Origin: Oceanospirillum sp964342385
GTDB taxonomy: Bacteria > Pseudomonadota > Gammaproteobacteria > Pseudomonadales > Halomonadaceae
Direction of reading: 5' to 3'
Length of the DNA stretch: 64,000 nucleotides
Assembly: GCA_964342385.1 (NCBI GenBank)
Contig: CAYFGP010000007.1
Location: forward strand, 43,545-107,544
Shown: positions 45,192 to 54,600 of the stretch, in pieces
Layout of the letters: each line of letters begins with the position of its first letter
Numbering within the stretch: the stretch's first letter is position 1
Translations under genes and position numbers: made by a program
The notes under the pieces: model-generated
The model's database searches: none
What the model was told of the DNA's origin: nothing
Seen by the model: only the letters and a program-made list of their open reading frames with translations

Positions 45192-45253
45192 TCACACCTA
45201 ATAATATGGTAAGCTGCGCAGCAGCAAATTTTATATCGCCTGAGTTGAATATA

Positions 45254-46027
45254 GTGGACAATAAGAATTACCGCCGGGTAAAACAGCCGAAAATCTCTGA
45301 CATTATCATGCAGCAATTGGAAAGCATGATCCTTGAAGGCACACTGAAGCCAGGCCAAAAGCTACCACCGGAACGGGAACTTGCGGCACAATTTGAGGTA
45401 TCCCGCCCCTCCTTGCGTGAGGCGATTCAGAAACTGACAGCCCGTGGCCTGTTATTCAGTCGCCATGGCGGAGGCACTTTTGTCTCTGAAGAGCTGGGCA
45501 GTTCCTTTACCGACCCTCTGCATGAGCTGCTGAGCTCCCACGATGAATTCCTCTATGATCAGCTGGAATTTCGTGATGCTCTGGAAGGTCTATCCGCTTA
45601 TTATGCCGCCATGCGCAGTACCGAAGCGGATAAAGAGGTCCTGACCCGTCGCTTTAATAATCTGATCGATGTCTACGAAAAAAATGATCCGGTACTGGAA
45701 GCCAAGATGGATGCAGAATTCCATATGGCCATCGCCGAAGCCGCTCATAACGTGGTTTTGCTGCACACCCTGCGTGGACTGTTCAGCACCTTGGAGAAAA
45801 GTATCGTCTCCAACCTGAAAAACCTGTTTGAGAAAAAAGAGTCACGTCCGGTACTGTTTGCTCAGCATAAAGCACTTTACGACGCCATTATGGAAGGCAA
45901 CCCAGAGAAAGCACGAGCTATGGCTCACGAGCATCTGGTGTTTGTTGAAGACAGTTTGTTGGAAATGAGTCGTCAGGAAACTCGCGTTGAACGCTCGCTA
46001 CGTCGTGCGCAAACAGAACCGAAGTAA
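45254..46027 (+). CDS. pdhR: PdhR-like FadR/GntR transcriptional regulator
   Basis: A 257-residue regulator very close in pattern to E. coli PdhR: KQPKISDIIMQQLESMILEG, LPPERELAAQFEVSRPSLREA and RHGGGTFV form the GntR helix-turn-helix. The FCD effector domain follows (DALEGLSAYYAAMRST, MAIAEAAHNVVLLHTLRG) and the C-terminus is RVERSLRRA. PdhR responds to pyruvate. The GTG at 45254 aligns with the family start; an in-frame ATG at 45206 would add 16 unrelated residues. Two PdhR-type operators lie upstream (44892, 45177), so it likely represses itself and the divergent dctPQM-lut-dld block until pyruvate accumulates. LldR-type function cannot be separated by sequence alone. Confidence 0.88.
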   Translation: MDNKNYRRVKQPKISDIIMQQLESMILEGTLKPGQKLPPERELAAQFEVSRPSLREAIQKLTARGLLFSRHGGGTFVSEELGSSFTDPLHELLSSHDEFLYDQLEFRDALEGLSAYYAAMRSTEADKEVLTRRFNNLIDVYEKNDPVLEAKMDAEFHMAIAEAAHNVVLLHTLRGLFSTLEKSIVSNLKNLFEKKESRPVLFAQHKALYDAIMEGNPEKARAMAHEHLVFVEDSLLEMSRQETRVERSLRRAQTEPK

Positions 46028-46062
46028 GAGACAAGGGATAAGAGGCAAGCAGTAAGGATACG

Positions 46063-46116
46063 CCTTAAGTAAGCGGTGCACCTTAAGTAAGCGAATGACT
46101 TAAGTAAGTGGGCGCC
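46063..46116 (+). repeat. 3 x 18-bp tandem repeat between pdhR and dctB
   Basis: Three adjacent 18-bp units share CTTAAGTAAG (first unit CCTTAAGTAAGCGGTGCA). They lie in the short gap before dctB, where they may space or insulate the two genes. Confidence 0.9.
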
Positions 46117-46165
46117 TTGTTTGATCGTACGCTCTTTAGCTCATAAAAAGGGCCTGATAAATCAC

Positions 46166-48535
46166 ATGATCGGTAAAAACAGCGATACCTCCTCTGGAAC
46201 ACCTGGAATTTATGGTCTGGGGGCTTTGCTGTTGCTGATTTTCCTGGTCTGGCAGGCAGCAGTGTGGACCGAGCGTTATGAAATTCGTCAGCTAAAAAGC
46301 CAGGCGCAGCATGAACTCAGCCTGAATATCGCCACCCTACGGGGTGAATTGGATAAATATGAGTATCTGCCCGAGCTACTGGCGACCAAGCAGGAGCTGG
46401 CGCAGTTCCTGCAAAATATCAGTGTGCAATCCACTCTACAGCTCAATACCACGCTGAAAACCTATCAACAGATCGCCAATGTCGCCAACATCTACCTGCT
46501 CAATACCGATGGCACCACGGTAGCGGCCAGTAACTGGCAAAGCCCGCGCAGCTTTATCGGTAAAAACTTCAGCTTCCGTCCCTATTTTCAGAATGCCATT
46601 CAAGGCCAAAAAGGGCGTTTCTATGGTTTGGGTACCACCTCCGGTGAACGGGGTTACTATTACTCCTACCCTGTGTTCTCTGGTCAGGGCGTGATCGGGG
46701 TTCTGGTCGTAAAAATTGTCATTGATGATCTGGAGATCCCCTGGCAGGACCCGAATACGGAATTTCTGGTCACCGATCCCTATAGCGTGATTTTTATCAG
46801 TAGTCGTAAGGAGTGGCTGCTGCACAGCCTGCAGAATCTACCGGAAGAGGACGCGGATCGACTGCGGGATTCCCGCCGTTATGGTAGCCAGGAGATCCCC
46901 TCTTTGGCCTATCGTCCGATTCAGTCGCTGGATGCCGATAGCCAGCTGGTGAAAATCACACCGACGCAAGCGGAAGAAGCCACCAAGGCGAATCTCTATC
47001 TGCAAACCAGTCGCCCTATGGCCGATGCCGGCTGGCGCGTACATATCCTGAAAAATGCTCGCGGTGTGCGTACCGAAATTCTGAAAAACTGCCTGCTGAC
47101 AGCAGGTATCTATCTGGTCGTCGTGTTACTTTCCATGTATAGCATGCAGCGCCAGCGTATTCAGAAAGAACGTATCCAACACGACCGGGAGACCAAAAAA
47201 GCGCTGGAGATTAACGAAGCCCGTATTCGTGCCATTCTGGACAATACCAAGGCGGGTATTGTCACCATGGACCGCCACGGCCGCATTGACTATATCAACC
47301 CTTCTGCTGAGCTGATGTTTGGTTATCAGCTACATGAACTGCACGGCCATTATTTCACCGAACTAATCCCGGTTGAGCATCAAACCGAGTGTGCTGAGGC
47401 ACTGCAAAAAATCAACAGTGCGCCTTTAGAGATCAAAGGCTTACGTAAAGATAGCTCGCTAATCCCCATTGAAATTCTGATCAGTATGATGACTCGCGGG
47501 CAACATGCGGACTATATGATCACCTTGCACGATATTACCGAGCGTAAGCAGCACGAAGAAGCGCTGCAGCAAGCCTATGATCAGATGGAAAGCCGGGTGG
47601 TTGAGCGTACTCAGGACCTAACCGAATCCAATGCCCGTTTGACCGAAGAGATTGAGCAGCACCGCCATACCACAGAGACGCTGCAAAAGACTCAGGATGA
47701 GCTGATACAGGCGGCAAAACTGGCGGTACTGGGACAGATGAGTGCCAGTATCAATCATGAACTCAATCAGCCCTTAGCAGCCATTCGTGCCTATGCAGAA
47801 AACGGGGTCACCTTTCTGGAGCGGGATATGGCCGAGATGGCGCAAACCAATCTGGAAGAGATCGTTGAACTGACCGATCGTATGGCATCAATTAGTGCCC
47901 AGCTGAAACTATTTGCCCGTAAAAGTGAGGGTCAGCTCAGTTTGATCGCACCGAAAGCCACTGTGGAATATGCCCTGCGACTGTTTAAACCTCAGATTGA
48001 AAAAGAGCAGGTCGCGCTGGAGTTAATCACTCCAGAGCAGGAATACTTTGTCCGCGCTGACGGTGTGCGTCTGGAGCAAGTGCTGGTTAACCTGATCAGC
48101 AATGCCTTGTTTGCGGTAGCGGGTAAAGATAAACGTCAGCTTCAGGTTTCTCTGCAAGTTCAACATGCTGATCAGGATGTCTCTCAGTCAGCTATAGACC
48201 GTAATCTGCAATCTGAGGTGCAAACGCCAGTACCAGCACAAGAAGCAATACAAGTACACGCACAAGAAAAGGTACCGAAAGACCAGCTCTGGATCGATGT
48301 CAGCGACAGTGGTTCCGGCATCGCCGAAGAACATCTGGGCCAGATCTTTAATCCCTTCTTCAGCACCAAAGAAGGTGGTAAAGGGCTGGGATTAGGCCTA
48401 TCGATCTCCTACCGTATTATCAGTGATTTTGGCGGCACCATTACCGCCTTTAACCGCCCGGAAGGTGGTGCAACCCTGAGAATTATTTTGCCGTTGGCAG
48501 AAGTCGAAGCCGGAGAGAAACTCCATGAGGTATAA
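46166..48535 (+). CDS. dctB: C4-dicarboxylate-type sensor histidine kinase DctB
   Basis: A 789-residue membrane kinase. The first helix (about 17-32, LGALLLLIFLVWQAAVW) is followed by a double-Cache-type periplasmic domain (about 35-300) with NIYLLNTDGTTVAASNW and FSFRPYFQNAIQGQ, a second helix (about 308-330), and a cytoplasmic PAS domain (about 355-475). The HisKA motif MSASINHELNQPLAAIRAYAENG has phospho-acceptor His531. The ATPase carries the N-box NLISNALFA and GGKGLGLGLS. An insertion rich in Gln/Pro/Val (about 675-705) breaks the ATPase domain. It pairs with DctD. ATG 46166 starts just before the first helix; an upstream TTG at 46121 is less likely. Confidence 0.94.
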   Translation: MIGKNSDTSSGTPGIYGLGALLLLIFLVWQAAVWTERYEIRQLKSQAQHELSLNIATLRGELDKYEYLPELLATKQELAQFLQNISVQSTLQLNTTLKTYQQIANVANIYLLNTDGTTVAASNWQSPRSFIGKNFSFRPYFQNAIQGQKGRFYGLGTTSGERGYYYSYPVFSGQGVIGVLVVKIVIDDLEIPWQDPNTEFLVTDPYSVIFISSRKEWLLHSLQNLPEEDADRLRDSRRYGSQEIPSLAYRPIQSLDADSQLVKITPTQAEEATKANLYLQTSRPMADAGWRVHILKNARGVRTEILKNCLLTAGIYLVVVLLSMYSMQRQRIQKERIQHDRETKKALEINEARIRAILDNTKAGIVTMDRHGRIDYINPSAELMFGYQLHELHGHYFTELIPVEHQTECAEALQKINSAPLEIKGLRKDSSLIPIEILISMMTRGQHADYMITLHDITERKQHEEALQQAYDQMESRVVERTQDLTESNARLTEEIEQHRHTTETLQKTQDELIQAAKLAVLGQMSASINHELNQPLAAIRAYAENGVTFLERDMAEMAQTNLEEIVELTDRMASISAQLKLFARKSEGQLSLIAPKATVEYALRLFKPQIEKEQVALELITPEQEYFVRADGVRLEQVLVNLISNALFAVAGKDKRQLQVSLQVQHADQDVSQSAIDRNLQSEVQTPVPAQEAIQVHAQEKVPKDQLWIDVSDSGSGIAEEHLGQIFNPFFSTKEGGKGLGLGLSISYRIISDFGGTITAFNRPEGGATLRIILPLAEVEAGEKLHEV

Positions 48536-48579
48536 TACGCCCTAACGCTCACCGTCTTGCTGCCAAAAGGGTTTAAATA

Positions 48580-49935
48580 ATGACTGACAGTATCGAAGTG
48601 TTTGTAATTGATGATGAAAAACACCTGCGCATTACTGTCGCACAAACCCTGGCCCTGGCCGGTTACCAACCGAAAAGCTTTGAAAGTGCCGAACACGCTC
48701 TGCACCAGCTGACACCCGAATGGGATGGTGTAATTATCTCCGATATCCGTATGCCCGGTATGGATGGCCTGGAGTTTATGCGTGAGGCGCTTAAGATCGA
48801 TCGTGATATTCCTATTATCCTGATTACCGGTCACGGTGATATCTCCATGGCGGTCAGCGCCATTCGCGAAGGCGCGTATGATTTTCTGGAAAAACCCTTT
48901 TCCAACGATCTGCTGCTGGATGTGGTCAAACGAGCCTATGAAAAACGTCGCCTGACTCTGGAAAACCGCCAGCTGAAACAGGAACTGGAACTGCACAGCG
49001 CGCCGGGTCCGCGGATTATCGGTAAAACCCGTGTGATGCAGCAGCTCCTGCGTATGATTACTCAGATCGGCAAACTGGATGCCGATGTACTGCTGTTTGG
49101 TGAAACCGGGGCCGGTAAGGATCAGATCGCTCGTTATCTGCACGAACATAGCTCCCGACAGGGTAAAAACTTTGTCGCCATAAACTGTGGCGCGGTACCG
49201 GAAAGCATTATCGAGTCAGAGCTGTTTGGTCATGAGCCCGGTGCTTTTACCGGCGCACAGAAACGCCGTATCGGTAAGTTTGAGCATGCTAACGGTGGCA
49301 CCCTGTTTCTGGATGAGATCGAAAGCATGTCCCTGTCGCTGCAGGTCAAACTGCTACGGGTGCTTCAGGAGCGCTGCATCGAACGCCTGGGCAGTAACGA
49401 GCTGATTCCGATTGATATTCGCGTGATCGCCGCCACTAAGGTAGACCTGAAAGATGCCTCAGAAGCCGGTGATTTCCGGGAAGACCTCTATTACCGCCTC
49501 AACGTAGTGACACTGGATATTCCACCACTGCGGGAGCGCATGGAAGATATCCCTCTGCTGTTTCAGCACTTTGCCCTGATTGCCTCAAACCGAGTGGAAC
49601 GGGAAGCTCCACCGCTGGATGGCGCTCATATTTCTGTACTGATGAGCCATAATTGGCCCGGTAATGTGCGGGAGTTGAAAAATTTGGCGGAACGCTACGT
49701 GCTGCTGGGTGAAACCTGCGACTACAACCTTGAGCAGCTGATGCACGGTGAGGAAGCCAGCAAGCCGCTGACCCTGCCGCAACAGGTGGAGATGTTTGAG
49801 CGTAGCCTGATCGAACAGGAGCTCACCCGCCAGAAAGGCTCCATTAAAAACACCATGGAAGCCCTTGGGCTACCGCGTAAGACTCTGTACGACAAACTGA
49901 AAAAATACGGCCTGCGCCGGGATGATTTCACCTAG
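48580..49935 (+). CDS. dctD: Sigma-54-dependent response regulator DctD
   Basis: A 451-residue activator. The receiver domain has Asp55 in IISDIRMPG. The AAA+ domain carries Walker A GETGAGKD, GAFTGA and GTLFLDEIES. The C-terminal Fis helix-turn-helix has KGSIKNTMEALGLPRKTLYDKLKKY. It is 44 bases behind dctB. Its expected target is the TRAP operon, but I found no sigma-54 promoter with correct spacing in front of dctP, so the target may lie elsewhere. Confidence 0.95.
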   Translation: MTDSIEVFVIDDEKHLRITVAQTLALAGYQPKSFESAEHALHQLTPEWDGVIISDIRMPGMDGLEFMREALKIDRDIPIILITGHGDISMAVSAIREGAYDFLEKPFSNDLLLDVVKRAYEKRRLTLENRQLKQELELHSAPGPRIIGKTRVMQQLLRMITQIGKLDADVLLFGETGAGKDQIARYLHEHSSRQGKNFVAINCGAVPESIIESELFGHEPGAFTGAQKRRIGKFEHANGGTLFLDEIESMSLSLQVKLLRVLQERCIERLGSNELIPIDIRVIAATKVDLKDASEAGDFREDLYYRLNVVTLDIPPLRERMEDIPLLFQHFALIASNRVEREAPPLDGAHISVLMSHNWPGNVRELKNLAERYVLLGETCDYNLEQLMHGEEASKPLTLPQQVEMFERSLIEQELTRQKGSIKNTMEALGLPRKTLYDKLKKYGLRRDDFT

Positions 49936-49971
49936 ACTGTAGACGTTTAGGCTTACTTCAGGAATCGGTCG

Positions 49972-50379
49972 ATGAACAGAGATCTGCTAATCAATAAAAC
50001 TGCAACTCTTGAGCACGCCGTGAGGCGCGCCGAGGAAGAGTACAGTAAAAATTCTACCAGCTTTGACAATGATCAAACCCGGATCGACGCAGCCATTCTG
50101 AATATTGAACGTGCTTGTGAAGCCGCATTGGACATAGCCAATCATCTGATTCGATCTCGCAAGCTCGGTATGCCTCAAAGCCCTCAAGAAGCTTTTGAGC
50201 TATTGGAGCAAGCCAGTCTTATTCCGTCTGATCTTGCTGAGAAGATGAAAGAAATAACAGACTTCTGTCATCTAGCGATACATGACGATCAAGCTATTCG
50301 ACCTTCAATGGTGATATCTATCATCGAAAAGCGTTTGAATGATCTATTAACGTTCTCCAAAACCCTGCTACAGCTTTAA
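49972..50379 (+). CDS. HepT/DUF86-like HEPN protein, orphan, with altered active-site motif
   Basis: A 135-residue all-helical protein with the DUF86/HepT pattern: a long N-terminal helix (AVRRAEEEY), IDAAILNIERACEAALDIANHLI, and a HEPN-motif region DFCHLAIHDD with His104. In HepT ribonucleases this motif is RxxxxH. Here the Arg position is Cys99, so catalysis may be lost. The partner MntA-type nucleotidyltransferase gene usually adjacent is missing on both sides. It follows dctD by 36 bases with AGGA before the ATG. It may be a domesticated or decayed toxin. Confidence 0.75.
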   Translation: MNRDLLINKTATLEHAVRRAEEEYSKNSTSFDNDQTRIDAAILNIERACEAALDIANHLIRSRKLGMPQSPQEAFELLEQASLIPSDLAEKMKEITDFCHLAIHDDQAIRPSMVISIIEKRLNDLLTFSKTLLQL

Positions 50380-50475
50380 CTGTTTTCAATCGATTAATAA
50401 GCATCGCTAACCCCGCCAATCCAAAACACCACTCTTACCGTACAAATTGGCTCACGATTATCCAAGGAGCGACAT

Positions 50476-51522
50476 GTGAGCCATAAGACAATCGCCATTA
50501 TCGGAGCAGGAATCGCCGGTGCCTTACTGGCTCGAAAGCTGGCCGATGCGGGCATAGGGGTAGAAGTATTTGAGAAAAGCCGAGGCACAGGTGGTCGTCT
50601 GGCGAGCACTCGTTTAGGTGATCACAGCGTTGATCTTGGTGCGCCTTATCTGGAGGCTCATAGTCCTGAGTTTAAGATATGGCTGGAACAGGAAGTCTCA
50701 CAGCAGCACCTGTCTCACTGGCAACCCAAGCGTGCTGATTTCCAGCTCCAGGCCCTACCTGATCGACAATATTATGTGGGTAATAACCGCCTGAGCGCGC
50801 TGACTCGGCAATGGTTAAGCAGAGGTCCGATTCAGCTGCATACTCAGGTGCGTATTGGCAAAATTGCTCGTTATGATAGTGGTGTCTATCTCTATGATGA
50901 TGAAGACCAGGCATTAGGTATCTTTGACCTGGTAGTTATTGCAACGCCAGCGCCACAAGCAGTCCCCTTACTCACTGAGATACCAGCCTGGCAGCAATTG
51001 GCTCAACAGATCACCCCGGATATTTGCTGGTTGCACGCCCTTCAATTGAGTGATGCTCTTGAGTTGAATGGGAGTGCGAGAGAAAACGGTAGTCAGGAAA
51101 GCGGCAGCAGTGGTCTGGAAGCCGATATCCTTGAAGGTAATCACCCTATCCTGCAGCGAGCGATCAGAAACAGCAGTAAACCAGGCTGTGGCGGGCCGGA
51201 AAGTTGGGTACTGCATGCCAGAAGTGATTGGAGCGAGCAGCATGTGGATGCAGATAAAGAATGGGTCGCAGAGCAATTACAGCAAGCCTTTTTTGAACTG
51301 ATCGGAAATAAGCCCGAAATCAGCCATAGCCGCACACATCGTTGGCTGTATAGCCTGAATGGTACGGTAAATCTGGATAAGCCTTATCTATTGGCTCAGG
51401 AGCAAGGCATTGCAGTATGCGGTGATTGGCTGCTGGATCAACAACAGGGGCATGAGTTACAGGGCTATAGCGCCAGTTGGTTGAGCGCTTTAAGTTTGGC
51501 AGAGCAATTGGTTCAGCGCTAA
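50476..51522 (+). CDS. FAD-dependent amine-oxidase/renalase-like oxidoreductase
   Basis: A 348-residue flavoprotein with the dinucleotide loop IAIIGAGIAGALLARKLADAG, the following FEKSRGTGGRLAS (Rx4-9GGR-type motif) and a C-terminal FAD motif AVCGDWL. This matches renalase-like NAD(P)/FAD proteins of bacteria; the substrate is unknown. A Ser/Gly-rich insertion (about 197-215) is unusual. The GTG start has GGAG 7 bases upstream. Confidence 0.85.
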   Translation: MSHKTIAIIGAGIAGALLARKLADAGIGVEVFEKSRGTGGRLASTRLGDHSVDLGAPYLEAHSPEFKIWLEQEVSQQHLSHWQPKRADFQLQALPDRQYYVGNNRLSALTRQWLSRGPIQLHTQVRIGKIARYDSGVYLYDDEDQALGIFDLVVIATPAPQAVPLLTEIPAWQQLAQQITPDICWLHALQLSDALELNGSARENGSQESGSSGLEADILEGNHPILQRAIRNSSKPGCGGPESWVLHARSDWSEQHVDADKEWVAEQLQQAFFELIGNKPEISHSRTHRWLYSLNGTVNLDKPYLLAQEQGIAVCGDWLLDQQQGHELQGYSASWLSALSLAEQLVQR

Positions 51523-51722
51523 ATAATCAAGTGCTAAGAGATTGATTGTTAAGCGCAACCTATCTTCCCTATCACTGCTCTACCTTGTACCCGCTCTACC
51601 CTATAACCACTCTTTTCTCCAAAGTGTTTCTTCATGATTTCCCCCAAGGGAAGCAAAAAATTAAGCCTCTATCATCAAGGATGTATAGAGGCTTAGTCTT
51701 GTTCTTATCGGTGTATTCAACG

Positions 51723-52412
51723 CTACCAGAGTTGACGGCGTAAGCTGCTCAACAACTCCATATTGGTCAGTAGAGACCAGAGATCCTGCCAGGGTGGGGC
51801 CAATAGTAGCAAGGCTGCACAGGCCATTAACATCCATAAGTTATTCAGTAGGTTATTGTAGTCAAACAGTTTCATGGCGGTGCCAAAGGAGCGTTTCACT
51901 CGTCCGTTAACCAGATCGACGCTATAACACTCATCCAGCAATAGATGAATAATAAAACCACTGAATAAACAGAGCCCCATCAACCAACTGATCTGACTGC
52001 TTAAGCTCATTAGCTGATAGGACAGAGCTGCCGTAAACAGGCTGAACAAGATTCCAGCCAGCAAGGAATGGAAGATGCCTCTGTGCACGGTAAAGCGGGC
52101 AAAGACGTACCAGACACCATAGCGTACAAATAGGAAACTGGCCGTCCCCACAAGCCACATCAGGCCGATACTGGCATCGGCTCCCAGAATAATAATCGAT
52201 AGAATGGCGACCATACCGCCAAAGACGGAGAACAAGCCGCGTACCACATTGGAGTGATCGGAATCGATATCAGGCAGTAGTCCGCCTAGCATCACCAACA
52301 ACCAGCCGGTTATCGCTTGAGGCAGGTTGACGACACCTGTGGCCAGAATGCCGCTGGCCACCAGACCGCCGCCCAAGGCTGCACCGCCCAGATGAGTTTG
52401 AAAATTAGCCAT
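51723..52412 (-). CDS. YdjM-like membrane-bound metal-dependent hydrolase
   Basis: A 229-residue inner-membrane protein with five or so helices. The family metal motifs appear as MANFQTHLGGAA (N-terminal H), GGLLPDIDSDHSNVVR (D/H cluster), TVHRGIFHSLL and HLLLDECYSVD. The fold belongs to the LexA-regulated YdjM/YfhO-type group (PF04307). The substrate is unknown. I see no LexA box nearby. Confidence 0.9.
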   Translation of the reverse strand: MANFQTHLGGAALGGGLVASGILATGVVNLPQAITGWLLVMLGGLLPDIDSDHSNVVRGLFSVFGGMVAILSIIILGADASIGLMWLVGTASFLFVRYGVWYVFARFTVHRGIFHSLLAGILFSLFTAALSYQLMSLSSQISWLMGLCLFSGFIIHLLLDECYSVDLVNGRVKRSFGTAMKLFDYNNLLNNLWMLMACAALLLLAPPWQDLWSLLTNMELLSSLRRQLW

Positions 52413-52574
52413 AGTTTTTATCGCGTGAATATCGTGTGTTGTTTATACAAACCAGAGCCTTCTATCCGCTTTGATGCCCTAATGGATCGTCGAGTACCCA
52501 TGGATAAAAGGCCAGAAAGACAATAATAAAAGAAGAGAATGATCTGAGCCGCTGATGATTAAACCATGGTGGGG

Positions 52575-53402
52575 TTATTTAGCGGCTTTGATATGTAAAG
52601 TAAACAGATCTGGGTCCAGCCAGATATTGGCCAGAGGCGTTTTTTTATAGCGGGTATCGGCACTGAATAGCTGTTGAACCGATTTGCGGTCCTTATCACT
52701 GGCATTACAGCCGACAATCACTCGCTTCACTAATCCCGGTGGAAAGTTAAAAAAGAAGAACTCTTTCTCATTCAACGGCACTACCTTATCGGCCATCTCT
52801 TTTGGTCGAACCAGGCGTATCTCCTGCTCCGACTGAAACACTTCAGGGCGATAAAACAGTGCGGGGAATGGTTGAATACGGGCTTTTACCCCAGGACGAT
52901 CCACACCATAACTGACGGGACGTAACACTTGTGGCTGGCCTTTATAACGTTTACCGGTGAAGTATTCGTGTTTACCGTCCAGCTCAATGATAAAACCCTT
53001 ATAGTTATCGCCAAAACGCTCCCACAGTACTGGATTATCCGCGGATTTAAATAGACGACACAGGGCCAGAGATTGCAGTTGTTTAGGATCCGGCAGCGTT
53101 TTGCTTTTCGGTTGCTGACGTTGGCGCATCTGCTTTTCAATAGTAGGGCGCTTAGCTCTTAACTGCTGACAGAAGTAATCTTCTTCTACCAGAGCCTGCA
53201 TATGCTCTGGCAAAGCAGCATACTGCCGGCGCAGCTCAGCTTTAAAATCTTCTTCGCTGATCGCCGTTTTTTCCGGTGCTTTACGAATGGCCGGACGATT
53301 GTTTTCAAACGGGTCCTGCCGTTCGACCGCGCCGACAAAGTGCAGACGGTTATTGCGCAAAACATCCAGATGACGAAAAGAGAGATAAAGATAGAGCTTC
53401 AT
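52575..53402 (-). CDS. DUF2971-family protein
   Basis: A 275-residue soluble protein opening MKLYLYLSFRHLDVLRNNRLHF and containing FEN, then ALCRLFKSADNPVLWERFGDNYKGFIIEL, and RLVRPKEMADKVVPL: the usual DUF2971 pattern (Y/F-K-Y...L...N...F...P..FND-like start, CFS-like middle, G-EFD). The function is unknown; some family members are found in anti-phage or toxin contexts, but no such neighbours are present here. Confidence 0.8.
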   Translation of the reverse strand: MKLYLYLSFRHLDVLRNNRLHFVGAVERQDPFENNRPAIRKAPEKTAISEEDFKAELRRQYAALPEHMQALVEEDYFCQQLRAKRPTIEKQMRQRQQPKSKTLPDPKQLQSLALCRLFKSADNPVLWERFGDNYKGFIIELDGKHEYFTGKRYKGQPQVLRPVSYGVDRPGVKARIQPFPALFYRPEVFQSEQEIRLVRPKEMADKVVPLNEKEFFFFNFPPGLVKRVIVGCNASDKDRKSVQQLFSADTRYKKTPLANIWLDPDLFTLHIKAAK

Positions 53403-53533
53403 GCAGGTTTTGTCCTAAACCTAAAACGTTGATTACGGTGGGCTTGAGCCCAGCAAGACCCTAACATAAAACGCCTCTTACAGGTAAAACACAACGCAGA
53501 TATTTCAGCCAAAGCATCGGGTGTGATGTTCCT

Positions 53534-54328
53534 TCACTCCGCTTGTAGAGGGTTCAGTGCTGTAACAGGATAGTCCAGCTCAATACCAAAATATCGCCGG
53601 ACAGCTGCGATATAGTCATCTGGATTTAACTCTTGCTCCGCTACACCGTCAGCATTTCTGATACGCAGTGTTTGGTTAAGCAAGGTGATAATTCCTTCTT
53701 CCGTAGGCAGGGCGGCAACACAGGATGAGACAAAGTGGGAGTCAGGGTTAGTCGCGGTATAGTGGTTGCCGCATAGAATATCGCTGTCACAAACATGGGT
53801 AAAATCAAAGCTATACAGTTTGATCCATTCGTCATTCTGTAAACCTTCCAGCATGACACCGTAATGCTTATCTTCCTGTAGACGGAATGTCTGATAATCG
53901 ATCGGAAAGGTTTGATCAAAGACCAAAGGCACAGGTGCTCGTGGTGTCTGAGAGCCAAAACCACTGTCCACCAGCCACTGTTGCCCATCTAAGTTAACCA
54001 ATAACAGTAGGTGAGTGCGCGCTGAAGGCTGTCCGGATAGATGTACCCGTGCCAACAACTTTTGCACATCAAAGCCAAAATGCTCCAGTGCCAGGCCTAA
54101 TAAACCATTCAGCTCAAAGCAGTAGCCGCCCCGCTTGGTCTGCAATAATTTATTGATAAAGCCTTGAGGTAAAGGGTCGATACCCAAGCCTGATGCCACA
54201 TCAAAATTCTCAAAGGCGATACTACGATGCTGGGCTTGATGGATCGCTTTCAAGCCTGCAAGCGTGGCTTCAGGTGCTGACGTTAAACCTATACGCGACA
54301 AATAAAGTGATTGGGAAAACTCTGACAT
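53534..54328 (-). CDS. nat: Arylamine N-acetyltransferase
   Basis: A 264-residue enzyme that transfers acetyl from acetyl-CoA to arylamines or hydrazines through a cysteine thioester. The Cys-His-Asp triad is visible: Cys70 in RGGYCFELNG, His106 in SARTHLLLLV and Asp121 in LVDSGFGSQ. The length is typical (about 270). It is monocistronic. Confidence 0.95.
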   Translation of the reverse strand: MSEFSQSLYLSRIGLTSAPEATLAGLKAIHQAQHRSIAFENFDVASGLGIDPLPQGFINKLLQTKRGGYCFELNGLLGLALEHFGFDVQKLLARVHLSGQPSARTHLLLLVNLDGQQWLVDSGFGSQTPRAPVPLVFDQTFPIDYQTFRLQEDKHYGVMLEGLQNDEWIKLYSFDFTHVCDSDILCGNHYTATNPDSHFVSSCVAALPTEEGIITLLNQTLRIRNADGVAEQELNPDDYIAAVRRYFGIELDYPVTALNPLQAE

Positions 54329-54600
54329 AATGATTCTGTTCTCTCTGTGGTTTCTCTGTTATCGAGCCGGGTCGATTGTCGAATCAGACCGATTACTGCA
54401 CTAGGTTTGCTATCACTGTGGCCCTAACTCATTCATAACATTAAAAATGAGCAGACACCGGAGTCTACAACCTCAAGTTAACTTTAAGTCAACACTTGCC
54501 AAGCCATACTGTAATCACATCATGCTGCGACCAAATCGTGCAGGTGGACAGGCTTTGGCATACAGTATGTGTAAGCGTTTAACCATTGGAGCCAGTTAAC

